From contig NZ_FNNC01000002.1 in NCBI RefSeq assembly GCF_900106595.1, forward strand, positions 310,001 through 374,000: a DNA stretch of 64,000 nucleotides. Reading direction: 5' to 3'. Below, in pieces: positions 40,625-54,917 of this stretch (position 1 is its first letter; every line of letters begins with the position of its first letter). Position numbers and translations under genes: made by a program. The notes below the pieces were generated by a model. The model was not told the origin of the DNA. It was given only the letters and a program-made list of their open reading frames with translations, and did not search any database. Source of the DNA: Marinococcus luteus. GTDB lineage: Bacteria > Bacillota > Bacilli > Bacillales > Marinococcaceae.

Positions 40625-42631
40625 ATGAATGATTTGCGGACACCTGAGAAAAGATTCCGGCCTGAAATTGAAGGGGTGCGAGCTGTAGCTGCATTTTTAG
40701 TGGCTGTGTATCATATTTGGCTCGGTTCTGTTTCAGGCGGAGTGGATGTATTTTTCGTCGTTTCTGGTTATTTGATTACTACATCACTGCTATCAAGAAT
40801 TGAACGGGAAGGAACAATTAACCTCCCTGAATACCTGCTTGGCCTCGGCCGCCGGCTGCTGCCTCTTGCTGTAATCGTTATTTTGTTTACGATGGCCGGC
40901 TCCATTGTCTTTCTTCCGCAGTCACAATGGGAACAGATTGTTTCGGAAATGCTTGCTTCGGCGCTGTATTTTCAAAACTGGGAGCTCGCCACCAGTGCTG
41001 TCGACTATCTGGCGCAAAACAACGAAGCCAGTCCATTTCAGCATTTTTGGGCACTTTCCATTCAGGGACAGTTTTATGTGTTCTGGCCTCTACTTATACT
41101 ATTAACCTATTTTCTTGCAAAAAAAACATTTAATACTCCTGTACGTAAAACCCTGTGCGGTGTACTGGCTGCTGTGTTCATACTTTCACTCAGCTATTCT
41201 ATTTATATTACCGCTGTCAATCAGCCCTGGGCTTACTTTGATACGTTTGCCAGGGTATGGGAATTCAGCCTTGGAGGTCTTGTGGCGCTGCTGCTTCCTT
41301 ATTTAACGATGAAAAAATCCGTCGGCTTTGTTCTTGGCTGGCTGGGGCTTGCAGTTATTTCTCTCACCGGCCTGCTTCTTCCTGTTTCTACTGTTTTTCC
41401 CGGCGCCGCTGCTTTACTGCCGACCACCGGGGCGCTTCTAATTATTACGGCAGCTGAAAACAGCAGCCGCTTCGGCGTCGACAAGCTGTTGGGCTCCAAG
41501 CCGTTTCTATATTTCGGCAGCATTTCCTACGGATTTTATTTATGGCACTGGCCAATTCTTATTTTTTATTTTGCCTATTTCGACAACACAACGGTATCGA
41601 TCAAGGGCGGCATAGCTATTATAGTTCTTGCCTTCGCCGCTTCGGCGCTCTCTGTCAAAATAATTGAAACACCGCTGCGCAAAATAAACATTAAACAATC
41701 AAAGGCAAAAGCAGTAACTGCACTGGTCTTATTCCTGCTGCCGGCCCTTACAGCTGCCGGTATCTGGGACAATTATGTGGATAAAAATCAGTCAGGCGTC
41801 GGAGAGGACTATACAGTAACTGACTACCCCGGGGCCCGCGCGATATCAGAGGATATTGAACCAAATCCAGATATCGATCCTCTCGAAAATGTGGTACAGG
41901 CCGAAAGTGAAATGCCGGCTTTTTATGCTGAAAGCGAATGCTACTCCAATCTTGAAGAGACGGAAATCAGCATGTGCTCTTACGGGGACACGACTGATCC
42001 CGAATATACCATTGCCCTTGTAGGCGGTTCTCATTCCGGCCACTGGTTTCCGGCCCTTGAAAAAATGTCTGAGGATCTGAGCCTTCAGATCGACGTGTTT
42101 AATAAAGACGGCTGCCGTTTTTCTGCAGATGATTTTGACGGTACCCTGTCTGACTCATGCATGCAGTGGAATGAAGATTCCATTGAACCGCTGAAGAAAA
42201 ACGATCCTGATTTACTTTTCACTACCGCCAATGTAAATGCTGGAGGCACCATACCAGAAGGCTACCTTGAGATCTGGGAAGAATTCGAAGGCCATACGGA
42301 AGTATTCGCGATACGTGACAACCCGAGAATGCAGGAGGACATCCCTTCCTGCCTGGAAGAAAGCGACGATCCGGCCGATTGTGCCGTACCAAGAGAAGAG
42401 GTATTATCTGAGAACCCTCCTTGGGAAAACACAGAAGAGGAAAATATTCCGGATAACGTAACCTTTGCTGATATGTCTCCTTACTTTTGTGATGACGACA
42501 CGTGTGACCCTGTGATTGGCAACGTCATTACTTTCCGGGACAACCACCACATTTCCACCCTCTATTCCCGCACGATGGGACCGGCGCTTAAAGATCACAT
42601 TGAAGATGCATTAGAGGAAAATGACGAATAA
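40625..42631 (+). CDS. OatA-like O-acyltransferase (AT3 plus SGNH domains)
   Basis: 668 residues. An N-terminal acyltransferase-3 membrane domain (~10-365) has FRPEIEGVRAVAAFLVAVYH with the catalytic His30 and VDVFFVVSGYLI. After an acidic linker (~395-440) comes an extracytoplasmic SGNH esterase-like domain: ALVGGSHSGHW near 460 with the nucleophile Ser and a late DNHHIS Asp/His pair. Such proteins O-acetylate peptidoglycan or secreted polysaccharide. Being divergent from the polysaccharide cluster, it could modify that polymer. The acidic surface fits a salt-adapted cell. SD TTGGAGTG precedes ATG 40625. Confidence 0.87.
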   Translation: MNDLRTPEKRFRPEIEGVRAVAAFLVAVYHIWLGSVSGGVDVFFVVSGYLITTSLLSRIEREGTINLPEYLLGLGRRLLPLAVIVILFTMAGSIVFLPQSQWEQIVSEMLASALYFQNWELATSAVDYLAQNNEASPFQHFWALSIQGQFYVFWPLLILLTYFLAKKTFNTPVRKTLCGVLAAVFILSLSYSIYITAVNQPWAYFDTFARVWEFSLGGLVALLLPYLTMKKSVGFVLGWLGLAVISLTGLLLPVSTVFPGAAALLPTTGALLIITAAENSSRFGVDKLLGSKPFLYFGSISYGFYLWHWPILIFYFAYFDNTTVSIKGGIAIIVLAFAASALSVKIIETPLRKINIKQSKAKAVTALVLFLLPALTAAGIWDNYVDKNQSGVGEDYTVTDYPGARAISEDIEPNPDIDPLENVVQAESEMPAFYAESECYSNLEETEISMCSYGDTTDPEYTIALVGGSHSGHWFPALEKMSEDLSLQIDVFNKDGCRFSADDFDGTLSDSCMQWNEDSIEPLKKNDPDLLFTTANVNAGGTIPEGYLEIWEEFEGHTEVFAIRDNPRMQEDIPSCLEESDDPADCAVPREEVLSENPPWENTEEENIPDNVTFADMSPYFCDDDTCDPVIGNVITFRDNHHISTLYSRTMGPALKDHIEDALEENDE

Positions 42632-42644
42632 CAGCAGACAGTAA

Positions 42645-42683
42645 AAAAAGGACTGCAGCCAAGAGTCGGCTGCAGTCCTTTTT
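42645..42683. terminator. Bidirectional terminator between OatA-like gene and fabZ
   Basis: A perfect 16-base inverted repeat (42645-42660 with 42668-42683), AAAAAGGACTGCAGCC and complement, with A/T-runs at both ends. Confidence 0.9.
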
Positions 42684-42684
42684 C

Positions 42685-43110
42685 CTATTGAATCGCAAAC
42701 ATCAGGTCGGCTTCTGCGACGACTTTGCCGTCCACGGAAGCTGTCCCTTTTCCTTTGACGATGGAGCGTCTCTGTTTGGTGACCTCCATTTCGAGGCGCA
42801 GCTGATCTCCCGGCTTCACCTGTCCTTTAAACCGGCATTCATCAATGCCTGCAAACAAGGCGAGTTTTCCTTTCATGTCTTCCTGCTGCATCAGTGCGAC
42901 ACCGCCGGTCTGGGCGATTGCTTCAATAATAAGCACTCCCGGCATCACCGGATAATCGGGGAAGTGTCCGTTGAAAAATTCTTCATTGGCGCTGACATTT
43001 TTAATGCCTACCGCCCGCTCTCCGGGTTCTACTTCGATAATTTTATCGACAAGCAGAAACGGGTAGCGGTGGGGAATAATTTCTTTGATTTGTTCTATTG
43101 AAAGCATCAT
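42685..43110 (-). CDS. fabZ: 3-hydroxyacyl-[ACP] dehydratase
   Basis: 141 residues. Hot-dog-fold enzyme of type II fatty acid synthesis. [11 protein letters not shown] at the N-terminus, then the active-site [20 protein letters not shown] (His49, Glu63). It dehydrates 3-hydroxyacyl-ACP to trans-2-enoyl-ACP. ATG 43110 has GAGGAA upstream; a second ATG follows immediately. It ends the conserved murA-to-fabZ segment, with the epuA-like gene 19 bases upstream. Confidence 0.95.
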   Translation of the reverse strand: MMLSIEQIKEIIPHRYPFLLVDKIIEVEPGERAVGIKNVSANEEFFNGHFPDYPVMPGVLIIEAIAQTGGVALMQQEDMKGKLALFAGIDECRFKGQVKPGDQLRLEMEVTKQRRSIVKGKGTASVDGKVVAEADLMFAIQ

Positions 43111-43129
43111 TTTTTCCTCACTTTTTATG

Positions 43130-43384
43130 CTAATTTCCTCGCATTAACCGATAAATCTCCAGCCACGTCGATGGGTTTAAAGCCTGAAAAGGATTGCCTC
43201 CCCCGACAGCATAGCCAATCATCAAGCCGATAATCGAGCAGATAAAAGCCAGAATTAAAATAATAATCAGCCAGTGCCACCAGAGCAGGTGCTGAAGACG
43301 TGCCCACACCTTTTGCGCGCCTCTTTTCAGCTGTGCTTTCCTATCTGGTTTAGACGTCCTTGTATGGTTGTCCTGATTGCTCAT
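43130..43384 (-). CDS. EpuA-like single-pass membrane protein (often annotated DNA-directed RNA polymerase subunit beta)
   Basis: 84 residues. A basic cytoplasmic N-terminus, one membrane helix ([23 protein letters not shown]), then the family signature [25 protein letters not shown]. The RNA-polymerase name in databases is historical; the sequence shows only a small membrane protein. It lies between the FlgG-like remnant and fabZ, a position it holds in many bacilli. Confidence 0.8.
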   Translation of the reverse strand: MSNQDNHTRTSKPDRKAQLKRGAQKVWARLQHLLWWHWLIIILILAFICSIIGLMIGYAVGGGNPFQALNPSTWLEIYRLMRGN

Positions 43385-43417
43385 ATGTACTATCTATGCT
43401 CCCTTAACCGCAAAGAC

Positions 43418-43732
43418 TTATCGAATACTGTTAATTAATCCAAGCATCTGGTCTCCCTGCGTCAACGCACGGGAATTAAACGAGTATTGTCTTTGGGCAT
43501 TCATCATATTTACTAATTCGTTCGATAAATCCACATTAGACTGCTCGACCATTCCCTGCTTTACGCTGGACGGGTCAGCTTCTATAACCATATCATCTTC
43601 CGCTGCCCCGAGTCCATCTAAATCCTCAAAACGGTACCGATTACCTCCGACAGACGTCAACGCCTGCGGATGCTCCACTTTTCTCTGCTGGGCTGTCATC
43701 CCCGATGCAGTGTTATAAAAACCCCTCAGCAT
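43418..43732 (-). pseudogene. Shortened FlgG-family flagellar rod protein (flhO/flhP remnant with internal in-frame deletion)
   Basis: 104 residues versus about 270 in FlhO/FlhP. Residues 1-20 (MLRGFYNTASGMTAQQRKVE) are the FlgG-family N-terminus. Residues 21-104 jump directly to the C-terminal domain (HPQALTSVGGNRYRF, then QGMVEQSNVDLSNELVNMMN and a closing helix). The conserved MLTNNxANANTPGYK stretch and the whole central domain are missing. In bacilli flhO and flhP are adjacent paralogues here, so a deletion between them would yield exactly such a fusion. An SD-like GGGG and ATG are kept and the frame is open, so a short product could still be made. Flagellar function is unlikely. Confidence 0.75.
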
Positions 43733-43924
43733 AATTGTATTCCCCGTTTCCGTAAATGCAGGCCGAACATAAACCCGGTGGGCATGCTTCCATCTTCAAA
43801 TCGTTCATATTTATAATCAGTTCTATTTTACCACAAAAGCCTGTCATGAGGAATATAAGCCGGCATTTAGCGATGTATATCCTATTTCATCAGATACTAT
43901 ATACCTACTATTAAAATATAAAAA

Positions 43925-43948
43925 GACCACCACTGAATAGTGATGGCC
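43925..43948 (-). terminator. Terminator of murA
   Basis: GACCACCACT (43925-43934) pairs with AGTGATGGCC (43939-43948) with two G-U pairs; on minus TTTTT follows. Confidence 0.8.
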
Positions 43949-43963
43949 TGCGTTATTAAACCA

Positions 43964-45265
43964 CTAGGAGCGCTGGGCGGTTTTCAGGGAAGTGTCTGCT
44001 TCCTCGTCTGCATTCACGCGCTCTACATTTGCGCCGAGACCCTGCAGTTTTTTATGAAAGTCCACGTATCCGCGGTCAAGATGACGGAGCTCTGTGACCG
44101 TTGTTTCTCCCTCCGCTACGAGACCGGCAACGATCAAGGCAGCGCCTGCGCGGAGATCGGTAGCCGACACTTCAGCACCCTGCAGTTTTTTCGGACCACT
44201 GATGATCGCTGTGCGTCCTTCGATCTTGATGCTTGCGTTCATGCGCTGGAACTCCTCTACGTGCATAAAGCGGTTTTCAAAAACCGTTTCTGTGATAAGA
44301 CCTGTGCCCTTTGCCTGGGTTAACAGCGCCATAAACTGCGCCTGCATGTCTGTTGGAAAACCGGGATGCGGCATTGTTTTAATATCCACCGGTCTTAAAA
44401 TATCCGGACCTGTGACAAGCATGCCTCCGTCGCTTTCTTCAATCTTCACACCCATTTCACGCATTTTTGCTACAAGCGGACGTAAATGTTCATGCATTGC
44501 CCCTTCGACGAATACTTCTCCCCCGGTAATTGCAGCGGCAATCATAAAGGTGCCTGCTTCAATCCGGTCCGGAATAATCGTGTGCTCCGCTCCGGTTAAT
44601 TTATCTACACCCTCAATGCGGATAGTGCCGGTTCCGGCGCCGCGCACTTTGCCTCCCATGGCATTAATAAAGTTGGCAAGGTCAACGATTTCCGGTTCCT
44701 CTGCTACGTTTTCAAGCGTGGTAGTACCTTCTGCAAGAGCAGCGGCCATCATAATATTTTCAGTTGCGCCGACGCTTGGAAAATCCAGATAAATGCGTGC
44801 TCCCTGCAGGCGATCTTCTACCTTCGCTTCGATATAGCCATTGCCGATTTCAACGTGAGCGCCCATCGCTTCAAACCCTTTTAAGTGCTGGTCGATCGGA
44901 CGGGAGCCAATCGCACATCCCCCCGGAAGTGCAATATGGGCGATTCCTTTTCTCGCCAGAAGCGGACCCATGACGAGGAATGAAGCCCGCATTTTGCTGA
45001 CATACTCAAACGGAGCTTCTGTGGAAAGATCCCCGGTGGCATCAGCCGTCCAGCGGTGGTTCTCGTAATTAACTTCTGTTCCGACATGGCGCAGAACATT
45101 GGAAATCGTGTCTACGTCTGCGAGCGGCGGCACATCATAAAGTGTGCTGCGTCCTTCTTCTGCCAAAAGAGTAGCTGCAATAACAGGCAGAACCGCATTT
45201 TTTGCTCCTTCTGCTTTGACGGACCCCTTTAGGCGTCTGCCTCCCTGTACAATAATTTTATCCAA
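43964..45265 (-). CDS. murA: UDP-N-acetylglucosamine 1-carboxyvinyltransferase
   Basis: 433 residues. Catalyses the first committed step of peptidoglycan synthesis, transferring enolpyruvate from PEP to UDP-GlcNAc. Visible: [16 protein letters not shown] (Lys22 and neighbouring substrate residues) and the catalytic loop [12 protein letters not shown] with Cys117, the fosfomycin target. Position next to ywzB and atpC matches murAA of B. subtilis. The downstream spoIID of spore formers is absent; a flagellar remnant comes next. Confidence 0.95.
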   Translation of the reverse strand: MDKIIVQGGRRLKGSVKAEGAKNAVLPVIAATLLAEEGRSTLYDVPPLADVDTISNVLRHVGTEVNYENHRWTADATGDLSTEAPFEYVSKMRASFLVMGPLLARKGIAHIALPGGCAIGSRPIDQHLKGFEAMGAHVEIGNGYIEAKVEDRLQGARIYLDFPSVGATENIMMAAALAEGTTTLENVAEEPEIVDLANFINAMGGKVRGAGTGTIRIEGVDKLTGAEHTIIPDRIEAGTFMIAAAITGGEVFVEGAMHEHLRPLVAKMREMGVKIEESDGGMLVTGPDILRPVDIKTMPHPGFPTDMQAQFMALLTQAKGTGLITETVFENRFMHVEEFQRMNASIKIEGRTAIISGPKKLQGAEVSATDLRAGAALIVAGLVAEGETTVTELRHLDRGYVDFHKKLQGLGANVERVNADEEADTSLKTAQRS

Positions 45266-45494
45266 TTTAATTCCCTCCGCTATACTTATGCATATTATCT
45301 TTTTGTGCTGCGTACTTTACCTAAAGAACCGTGCTTTTCTTTCGTCCATTTGTCTAACCTTTTCATTAGTCGCTTCTCGTCTCAAAACGTTACATTGGTA
45401 AAGAGACAGTTTTTTCCGTGTCAATTTCAGCAGCATCAATGAGTTTCATTACAGAATCCTTTACCCGCTCCCGCATTTTCATAATCTTTTATGC

Positions 45495-45734
45495 CTAAAG
45501 TGTGAAAAACAGGTAACGGAGGTACAAGGAAAAATCAAAATAATCGATAAAGAAACTGCTTACAGAGTAGCTGATTGCAATAGCGAACAGTATAATCAAA
45601 AGCCTTCCCTTCAGGCTTTCCGGCCGCCGGATAAAAACGTCAAACCGAAACGCCTGCAGACACCACCAGGTCAAGATAAAAAAAGAGAGATGAAGCAGGA
45701 TATGTATTAGTGCTTCCTGACCGTCCGGATTCAT
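45495..45734 (-). CDS. ywzB: DUF1146-family membrane protein (YwzB)
   Basis: 79 residues from ATG 45734 (AAAGG about 9 bases upstream; a 10-codon longer frame has no SD). Two membrane helices: LIHILLHLSFFILTWWCLQAF and LLIILFAIAISYSVSSFFIDY. Function unknown; the family regularly sits between the ATP synthase operon and murA in bacilli. The 229 bases between it and murA (45266-45494) hold no ORF; ywmB is not seen. Confidence 0.8.
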   Translation of the reverse strand: MNPDGQEALIHILLHLSFFILTWWCLQAFRFDVFIRRPESLKGRLLIILFAIAISYSVSSFFIDYFDFSLYLRYLFFTL

Positions 45735-46029
45735 GCCATCATGCCTTTCTTTGTTGCCGTACAACGTTCATTGCAAATTTTGAACCACGTTTCAGAATAA
45801 TTAAATGCATCAGGGAAAACAAGAGACAAAGGTTCTGCTACTATGTGCGGCGGTCATTGGAGTCATGGATTCATTTACTGGTTTAATGGAATTTTATAAC
45901 TATAAGCTCATTTTATTATAAAGGATTCGTAATTAAACATCTATAGTTCTATCTTCTTTAGAAAAGGAAGATATTGCTACTACTTAACTCCGGCTTTTTC
46001 TGCCGAATAGCAATACGAATGTAAAACAA
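45735..46029. other. Intergenic region between ywzB and the atp operon terminator
   Basis: About 295 AT-rich bases. In B. subtilis the small gene ywmA lies here; I see no ORF with an SD, so it is either lost or replaced by promoter DNA for ywzB. No RNA structure recognised. Confidence 0.5.
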
Positions 46030-46063
46030 AAGAACCGTTTCTCCTTTTGGAAAAACGATTCTT
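46030..46063 (-). terminator. Terminator of the atp operon
   Basis: AAGAACCGTTT (from 46030) pairs with AAAAACGATTCTT (to 46063) with one mismatch; on minus TTTTGTTTT follows, 12 bases after the atpC stop. Confidence 0.75.
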
Positions 46064-46074
46064 CAGATGTATCT

Positions 46075-48864
<2,790 letters not shown>

Positions 48865-48880
48865 TTACGTTCGGCACTCT

Positions 48881-50395
<1,515 letters not shown>

Positions 50396-50404
50396 TCACC
50401 CCAT

Positions 50405-50953
50405 TCATGATAAATTCGTTTGCGTTATTTCACGCTGCAAGCGGTCTAGCTGACCTTGAATGCTTCCGTCAAAAATTGTATGTCCAATGTGCACCTTCAT
50501 GCCGCCAATGAGCGAAGGATCTACTCTGTTTTCAATATAAAGCTCGCGCTTTCCGACCCGCTGGGCAAACTTGCGGGAGACTGCCTGCTTCTCTTCGTCC
50601 GTTAATGGCTTCACGGTATAAACGACCGCATGGGCAATGCCGAGACGGTCGTTAATCAGCGCAATCACTTCCACTGCTACTTCATCAATCAGGTGAAGCC
50701 GTTTCCGGTCAAGCAGCACACTCATCATTGAACGGCTGCGTTCACTCCAGGACCCAAAAGTACTTGCTATGAAAGACTGTTTTCTTTCACGGCTGATTGA
50801 TGGATACCTGAAAATCTGAGCAATCTCCGGATGCGCGTGGAACACTTCGAGCATCGCTTCCCATTCCTGCTTGGTTTCTTCAAGAGCCCCGTGTTCTTCC
50901 GCACTTTTTAAAAGCGCTCGGGCATAGCGTTTTGCCAGGGTTGGATTACTCAT
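50405..50953 (-). CDS. atpH: ATP synthase F1 delta subunit
   Basis: 182 residues. LAKRYARALLKSAEEHG at the N-terminus and the C-terminal RVDPSLIGGMKVHIGHTIFDGSIQGQLDRL signature. Links F1 to the peripheral b stalk. Its start overlaps the atpF stop by four bases. Confidence 0.95.
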   Translation of the reverse strand: MSNPTLAKRYARALLKSAEEHGALEETKQEWEAMLEVFHAHPEIAQIFRYPSISRERKQSFIASTFGSWSERSRSMMSVLLDRKRLHLIDEVAVEVIALINDRLGIAHAVVYTVKPLTDEEKQAVSRKFAQRVGKRELYIENRVDPSLIGGMKVHIGHTIFDGSIQGQLDRLQREITQTNLS

Positions 50954-51441
50954 AAGCGACCGCCGCTTTCCTGTACGTATTCCTGAATCAGTTTTTCCTG
51001 TTCTTCTTCATCTAATTCTTTTTCAATAATTTTCGTCGCAATTAACACAGAAAGCTGGCCGACCTGGGCACGAAGCGCTTCAACTGCCTGCTCCCGCTCT
51101 CTCGTAATATCAGCGAGGGCATTGTCTTTCATGCGGTTTGCTTCTTCGTGGGACTCCCGGATGATTTCCTTGGATTGCTCCTGAGCCGTTTTACGGGATG
51201 TTTCGATGATGGACTGCGCTTCTTCACGCGCTTTTTCCATTTCCACCCGCTGCTCTTCTAAATATTTTTCCGCTTCCTGACGGTGATTTTCCGCTGTCTC
51301 TATTTCATTGGAAATGTGATTTTCACGTTTTTTCATCTGTTCCACAATTGGACCCCAGGCGAACCGGCGAAGCAAAAGCAGTAAAATGAGAAACGTAAAA
51401 AGTGAGAAAAGCACATCTCCGAACGCAAATGTAGATGGCAA
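50950..51441 (-). CDS. atpF: ATP synthase F0 b subunit
   Basis: 163 residues from TTG 51441 (AAGGAG SD). A membrane helix (VLFSLFTFLILLLLLRRFAW) precedes a long charged coiled coil (EQMKKRENHISNEIETAENHRQEAEKYLEE...). It is the stator stalk. Confidence 0.95.
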   Translation of the reverse strand: MPSTFAFGDVLFSLFTFLILLLLLRRFAWGPIVEQMKKRENHISNEIETAENHRQEAEKYLEEQRVEMEKAREEAQSIIETSRKTAQEQSKEIIRESHEEANRMKDNALADITREREQAVEALRAQVGQLSVLIATKIIEKELDEEEQEKLIQEYVQESGGRL

Positions 51442-51531
51442 AAGATTTCACTCCTTTCTTAGATATACAAAAGGAATGGCGAAGCCAGTTCCCCCACTCC
51501 GCCATTTTGCTTCCCTTTCCAAAACTTATGT

Positions 51532-51762
<231 letters not shown>

Positions 51763-51813
51763 TTAGTTTAAAACTATATTGTTGTTTCGTTGTTTCTGCA
51801 GATGCTGCTGTCA

Positions 51814-52551
<738 letters not shown>

Positions 52552-52600
52552 TCAGTCACCCCTTTACTATGTTAGTCGATTGTGCGCTGCAGCTGAAAAA

Positions 52601-52969
52601 CTACTTTTCTTTGCTGAAGTGAACGGATAAAGCATAAAGCAGCAGATATGGACTGAACAATCCAATCACAAGGTAAAGCAGACGGAATTGTTCCGGAAAC
52701 CGGACATAGAGCATAGCAATGACTACTCCTACTGCGAGCCTTGTGGCCATGCCAAACGGAAAAATCTTTTTTTCCGCGAGTACCGCCTTCTGGATTCGTT
52801 TTGTCTCCCGGTGAGCGTGCCAAATGTTAAAAGCTCCTCCGCACGCTCCTGCAAATAAGCTCACTGCTTCCTGCCGGAACGTTGGAATCAGCGCCGGTGC
52901 ACCAAACAATACAAGCATTACAGCCAATCCTATAAATAACGAGCGGAGATACAAGCTTGTATTATTCAT
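52601..52969 (-). CDS. atpI: ATP synthase protein I
   Basis: 122 residues, four hydrophobic segments (SLFIGLAVMLVLFGAPALI, AVSLFAGACGGAFNIWHA, FGMATRLAVGVVIAMLYV, LLYLVIGLFSPYLLLYALSV). First gene of the atp operon; a chaperone for c-ring assembly and possibly linked to Mg2+ handling in alkaliphiles. SD GGTGG precedes ATG 52969. Confidence 0.88.
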   Translation of the reverse strand: MNNTSLYLRSLFIGLAVMLVLFGAPALIPTFRQEAVSLFAGACGGAFNIWHAHRETKRIQKAVLAEKKIFPFGMATRLAVGVVIAMLYVRFPEQFRLLYLVIGLFSPYLLLYALSVHFSKEK

Positions 52970-53400
52970 GCGCGGGCCACCTTTTCCTCCGAAACAGACT
53001 GATTAGTCCGTTAATACACTACGAAATCCATTGAGAGAATTTTTACACAACTTTATGTAACGTAGTTGTCCCTGCATGTTTTTAGGCAAAAAAAAGAAAC
53101 AAATGCGTGAATCATGCCGTTAATGTAGGAAATCCAAATTTCTCCCATATGTAAACCTTATCATACGTTCTTCATCATCGTACAATAGCCGCCCCTTGAT
53201 GTCAATGGACGAAAATTAATAAAACCCTTTAATGTCGCGTGTTTCAGGCATTTTTTATTTTGTGTCTATTAAGTGACATTTTCATATCTTTAAGTCAATA
53301 AAAAGCTGGGCGGAAAGCATGAACGTCCGGCATCCATTCCATGCATAAACGTTATCTGACTGCCCTGCTTCATTAACAGGATACACTTTTTACAAATCAA
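52970..53400. other. Intergenic region upstream of the atp operon
   Basis: About 430 AT-rich bases between upp and atpI. It must hold the atp promoter, but no -35/-10 pair is strong enough to mark. No ORF, tRNA or riboswitch core was recognised. Confidence 0.5.
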
Positions 53401-53431
53401 AGGGCTTTTCCGTCCGTACGGGAAAAGCCCT
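53401..53431 (-). terminator. Terminator of upp
   Basis: AGGGCTTTTCC (53401-53411) pairs with GGAAAAGCCCT (53421-53431); on minus a short TTTGATTT tract follows. Confidence 0.8.
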
Positions 53432-53439
53432 CTCCTACA

Positions 53440-54069
53440 TTATTTCGTGCCGAACAAACGGTCGCCCGCATCTCCGAGACCCGGAACAATATAACCCTTG
53501 TCGTTTAACTTTTCATCCATCGAAGCCAGGTAAATGTCCACATCCGGATGTGCTTCCTGAACAAGTGCCACTCCTTCAGGCGCTGCGATTAAACACATGA
53601 GCTTGATATTTTGGGCTCCGCGTTTTTTCAGGCTGTTTAACGCTTCAATAGCAGAACCGCCTGTCGCAAGCATCGGATCAATCACGATAAATTCCCGCTC
53701 TTCGACATCACTTGGCAGCTTCACATAATACTCCACCGGCTGCAGCGTTTCCGGATCCCGGTACAGCCCGACGTGCCCAACCTTTGCCGCCGGGATCAGT
53801 TTGATGATACCGTCGGTCATGCCTAATCCTGCGCGCAAAATCGGCACCACTCCCAGCTTTTTGCCTGCAAGCGTATAGGATTTGGCCGGTCCCACCGGAG
53901 TTTCCACCGTTACTTCCTGAAGCTGAAGGTTTCTTGTAATCTCAAACGCCATAAGGGTGGACACTTCATCGACAAGCTCCCGGAATTCCTTCGTTCCTGT
54001 TGAGACGTCCCGGATGAATGTAAGTTTATGTTGAATGAGCGGATGATCCAGTACATGTACATTTCCCAT
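53440..54069 (-). CDS. upp: Uracil phosphoribosyltransferase
   Basis: 209 residues. Salvages uracil to UMP with PRPP. PRPP loop [19 protein letters not shown], uracil-site [17 protein letters not shown] at the C-terminus, and [23 protein letters not shown] lies just before ATG 54069. Position between glyA and atpI is that of B. subtilis. Confidence 0.97.
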   Translation of the reverse strand: MGNVHVLDHPLIQHKLTFIRDVSTGTKEFRELVDEVSTLMAFEITRNLQLQEVTVETPVGPAKSYTLAGKKLGVVPILRAGLGMTDGIIKLIPAAKVGHVGLYRDPETLQPVEYYVKLPSDVEEREFIVIDPMLATGGSAIEALNSLKKRGAQNIKLMCLIAAPEGVALVQEAHPDVDIYLASMDEKLNDKGYIVPGLGDAGDRLFGTK

Positions 54070-54261
54070 AAGTATAGTCGGCTCCTTTTTCCCCGGCGCC
54101 AGCCGGTGCTTATTAACCCATGTCCCTATCGAACATATTCTTTAGAAATTCTACCTAAAAAGCGTGATGGATTCAAGGTTATATAAAATGACAGAAATAT
54201 GCCGCAACTTCTGCGCTCTGCTGGAAATAACAGCAGCGCCCGGATACACTGCTGCGAACGT

Positions 54262-54756
54262 TTATTTTAAATTATCTTCAATATACTTTACTGTTTTGCG
54301 AAATTCCTTCGGACCCGGCCGGCCGAATGGATTTGTCTGGCGGTGCTGATATAAAAATCTGCCCTCTTCGTCGAGCAGAAAATATGCAGGCTCCCCGTGA
54401 GCCCCGTGGTCTTCATACGGCGCTTCCGAGCTGTGATAAAAGACGCCGTAATCATCGAGCACCTTCAGCGCTTCGTCGACGAGCACCGGGAACGTGAGTC
54501 CGTATTCTCCGGTCATCGTGCTCAGATCTTCTGGATTGTCAGTAGAAATGGCTGTGATATTTACATTGTTGTTTTCAAAAAAACTGCGGTGTTCTTCCCA
54601 GGCCTGCAGCTCTTCTTTACATACCGGGCACCATGACCCCCGGAAAAACACGAGCAGCTGCCAGCCCTTACCTATTTTATCTTCGAGTTTAAATTCTTCG
54701 CCATTCACATCAGCAAGCGTGAACATTGGCGCTTTTTCATTTAGTGCAAAAACCAT
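54262..54756 (-). CDS. Peroxiredoxin/redoxin (AhpC-TSA type)
   Basis: 164 residues from ATG 54756 (GGAGGAG 5 bases upstream). Thioredoxin-fold: FTLADVNGEEFKLEDK, then FFRGSWCPVCKEELQAW with C43 and C46, a CxxC placement seen in Prx-like/BCP-related redoxins. The TDNPEDLSTMTGEYGLTFPVLVDE and YFLLDEEGRFLYQHRQTNP segments complete the fold. It probably reduces peroxides in the cytosol. It is inserted between glyA and upp, a position not occupied in B. subtilis. Confidence 0.82.
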   Translation of the reverse strand: MVFALNEKAPMFTLADVNGEEFKLEDKIGKGWQLLVFFRGSWCPVCKEELQAWEEHRSFFENNNVNITAISTDNPEDLSTMTGEYGLTFPVLVDEALKVLDDYGVFYHSSEAPYEDHGAHGEPAYFLLDEEGRFLYQHRQTNPFGRPGPKEFRKTVKYIEDNLK

Positions 54757-54848
54757 TTGAACTCCTCCTTTTCCCAATCTACATATACCCTAACACACTT
54801 GCATTCACCCCTGAAAAACAAAGGGTTTTTCCGAAATAATAAAGAAAA

Positions 54849-54881
54849 ACAGCTGCCTCCTTTAAATAGGAGAACAGCTGT
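54849..54881 (-). terminator. Terminator of glyA
   Basis: ACAGCTGCCTCC (54849-54860) pairs with GGAGAACAGCTGT (54869-54881), one bulge; on minus TTTTTCTTT follows. Confidence 0.75.
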
Positions 54882-54917
54882 ATCCATGTCCCCGTTTTTT
54901 GGCCGGGGTCTGCCACC

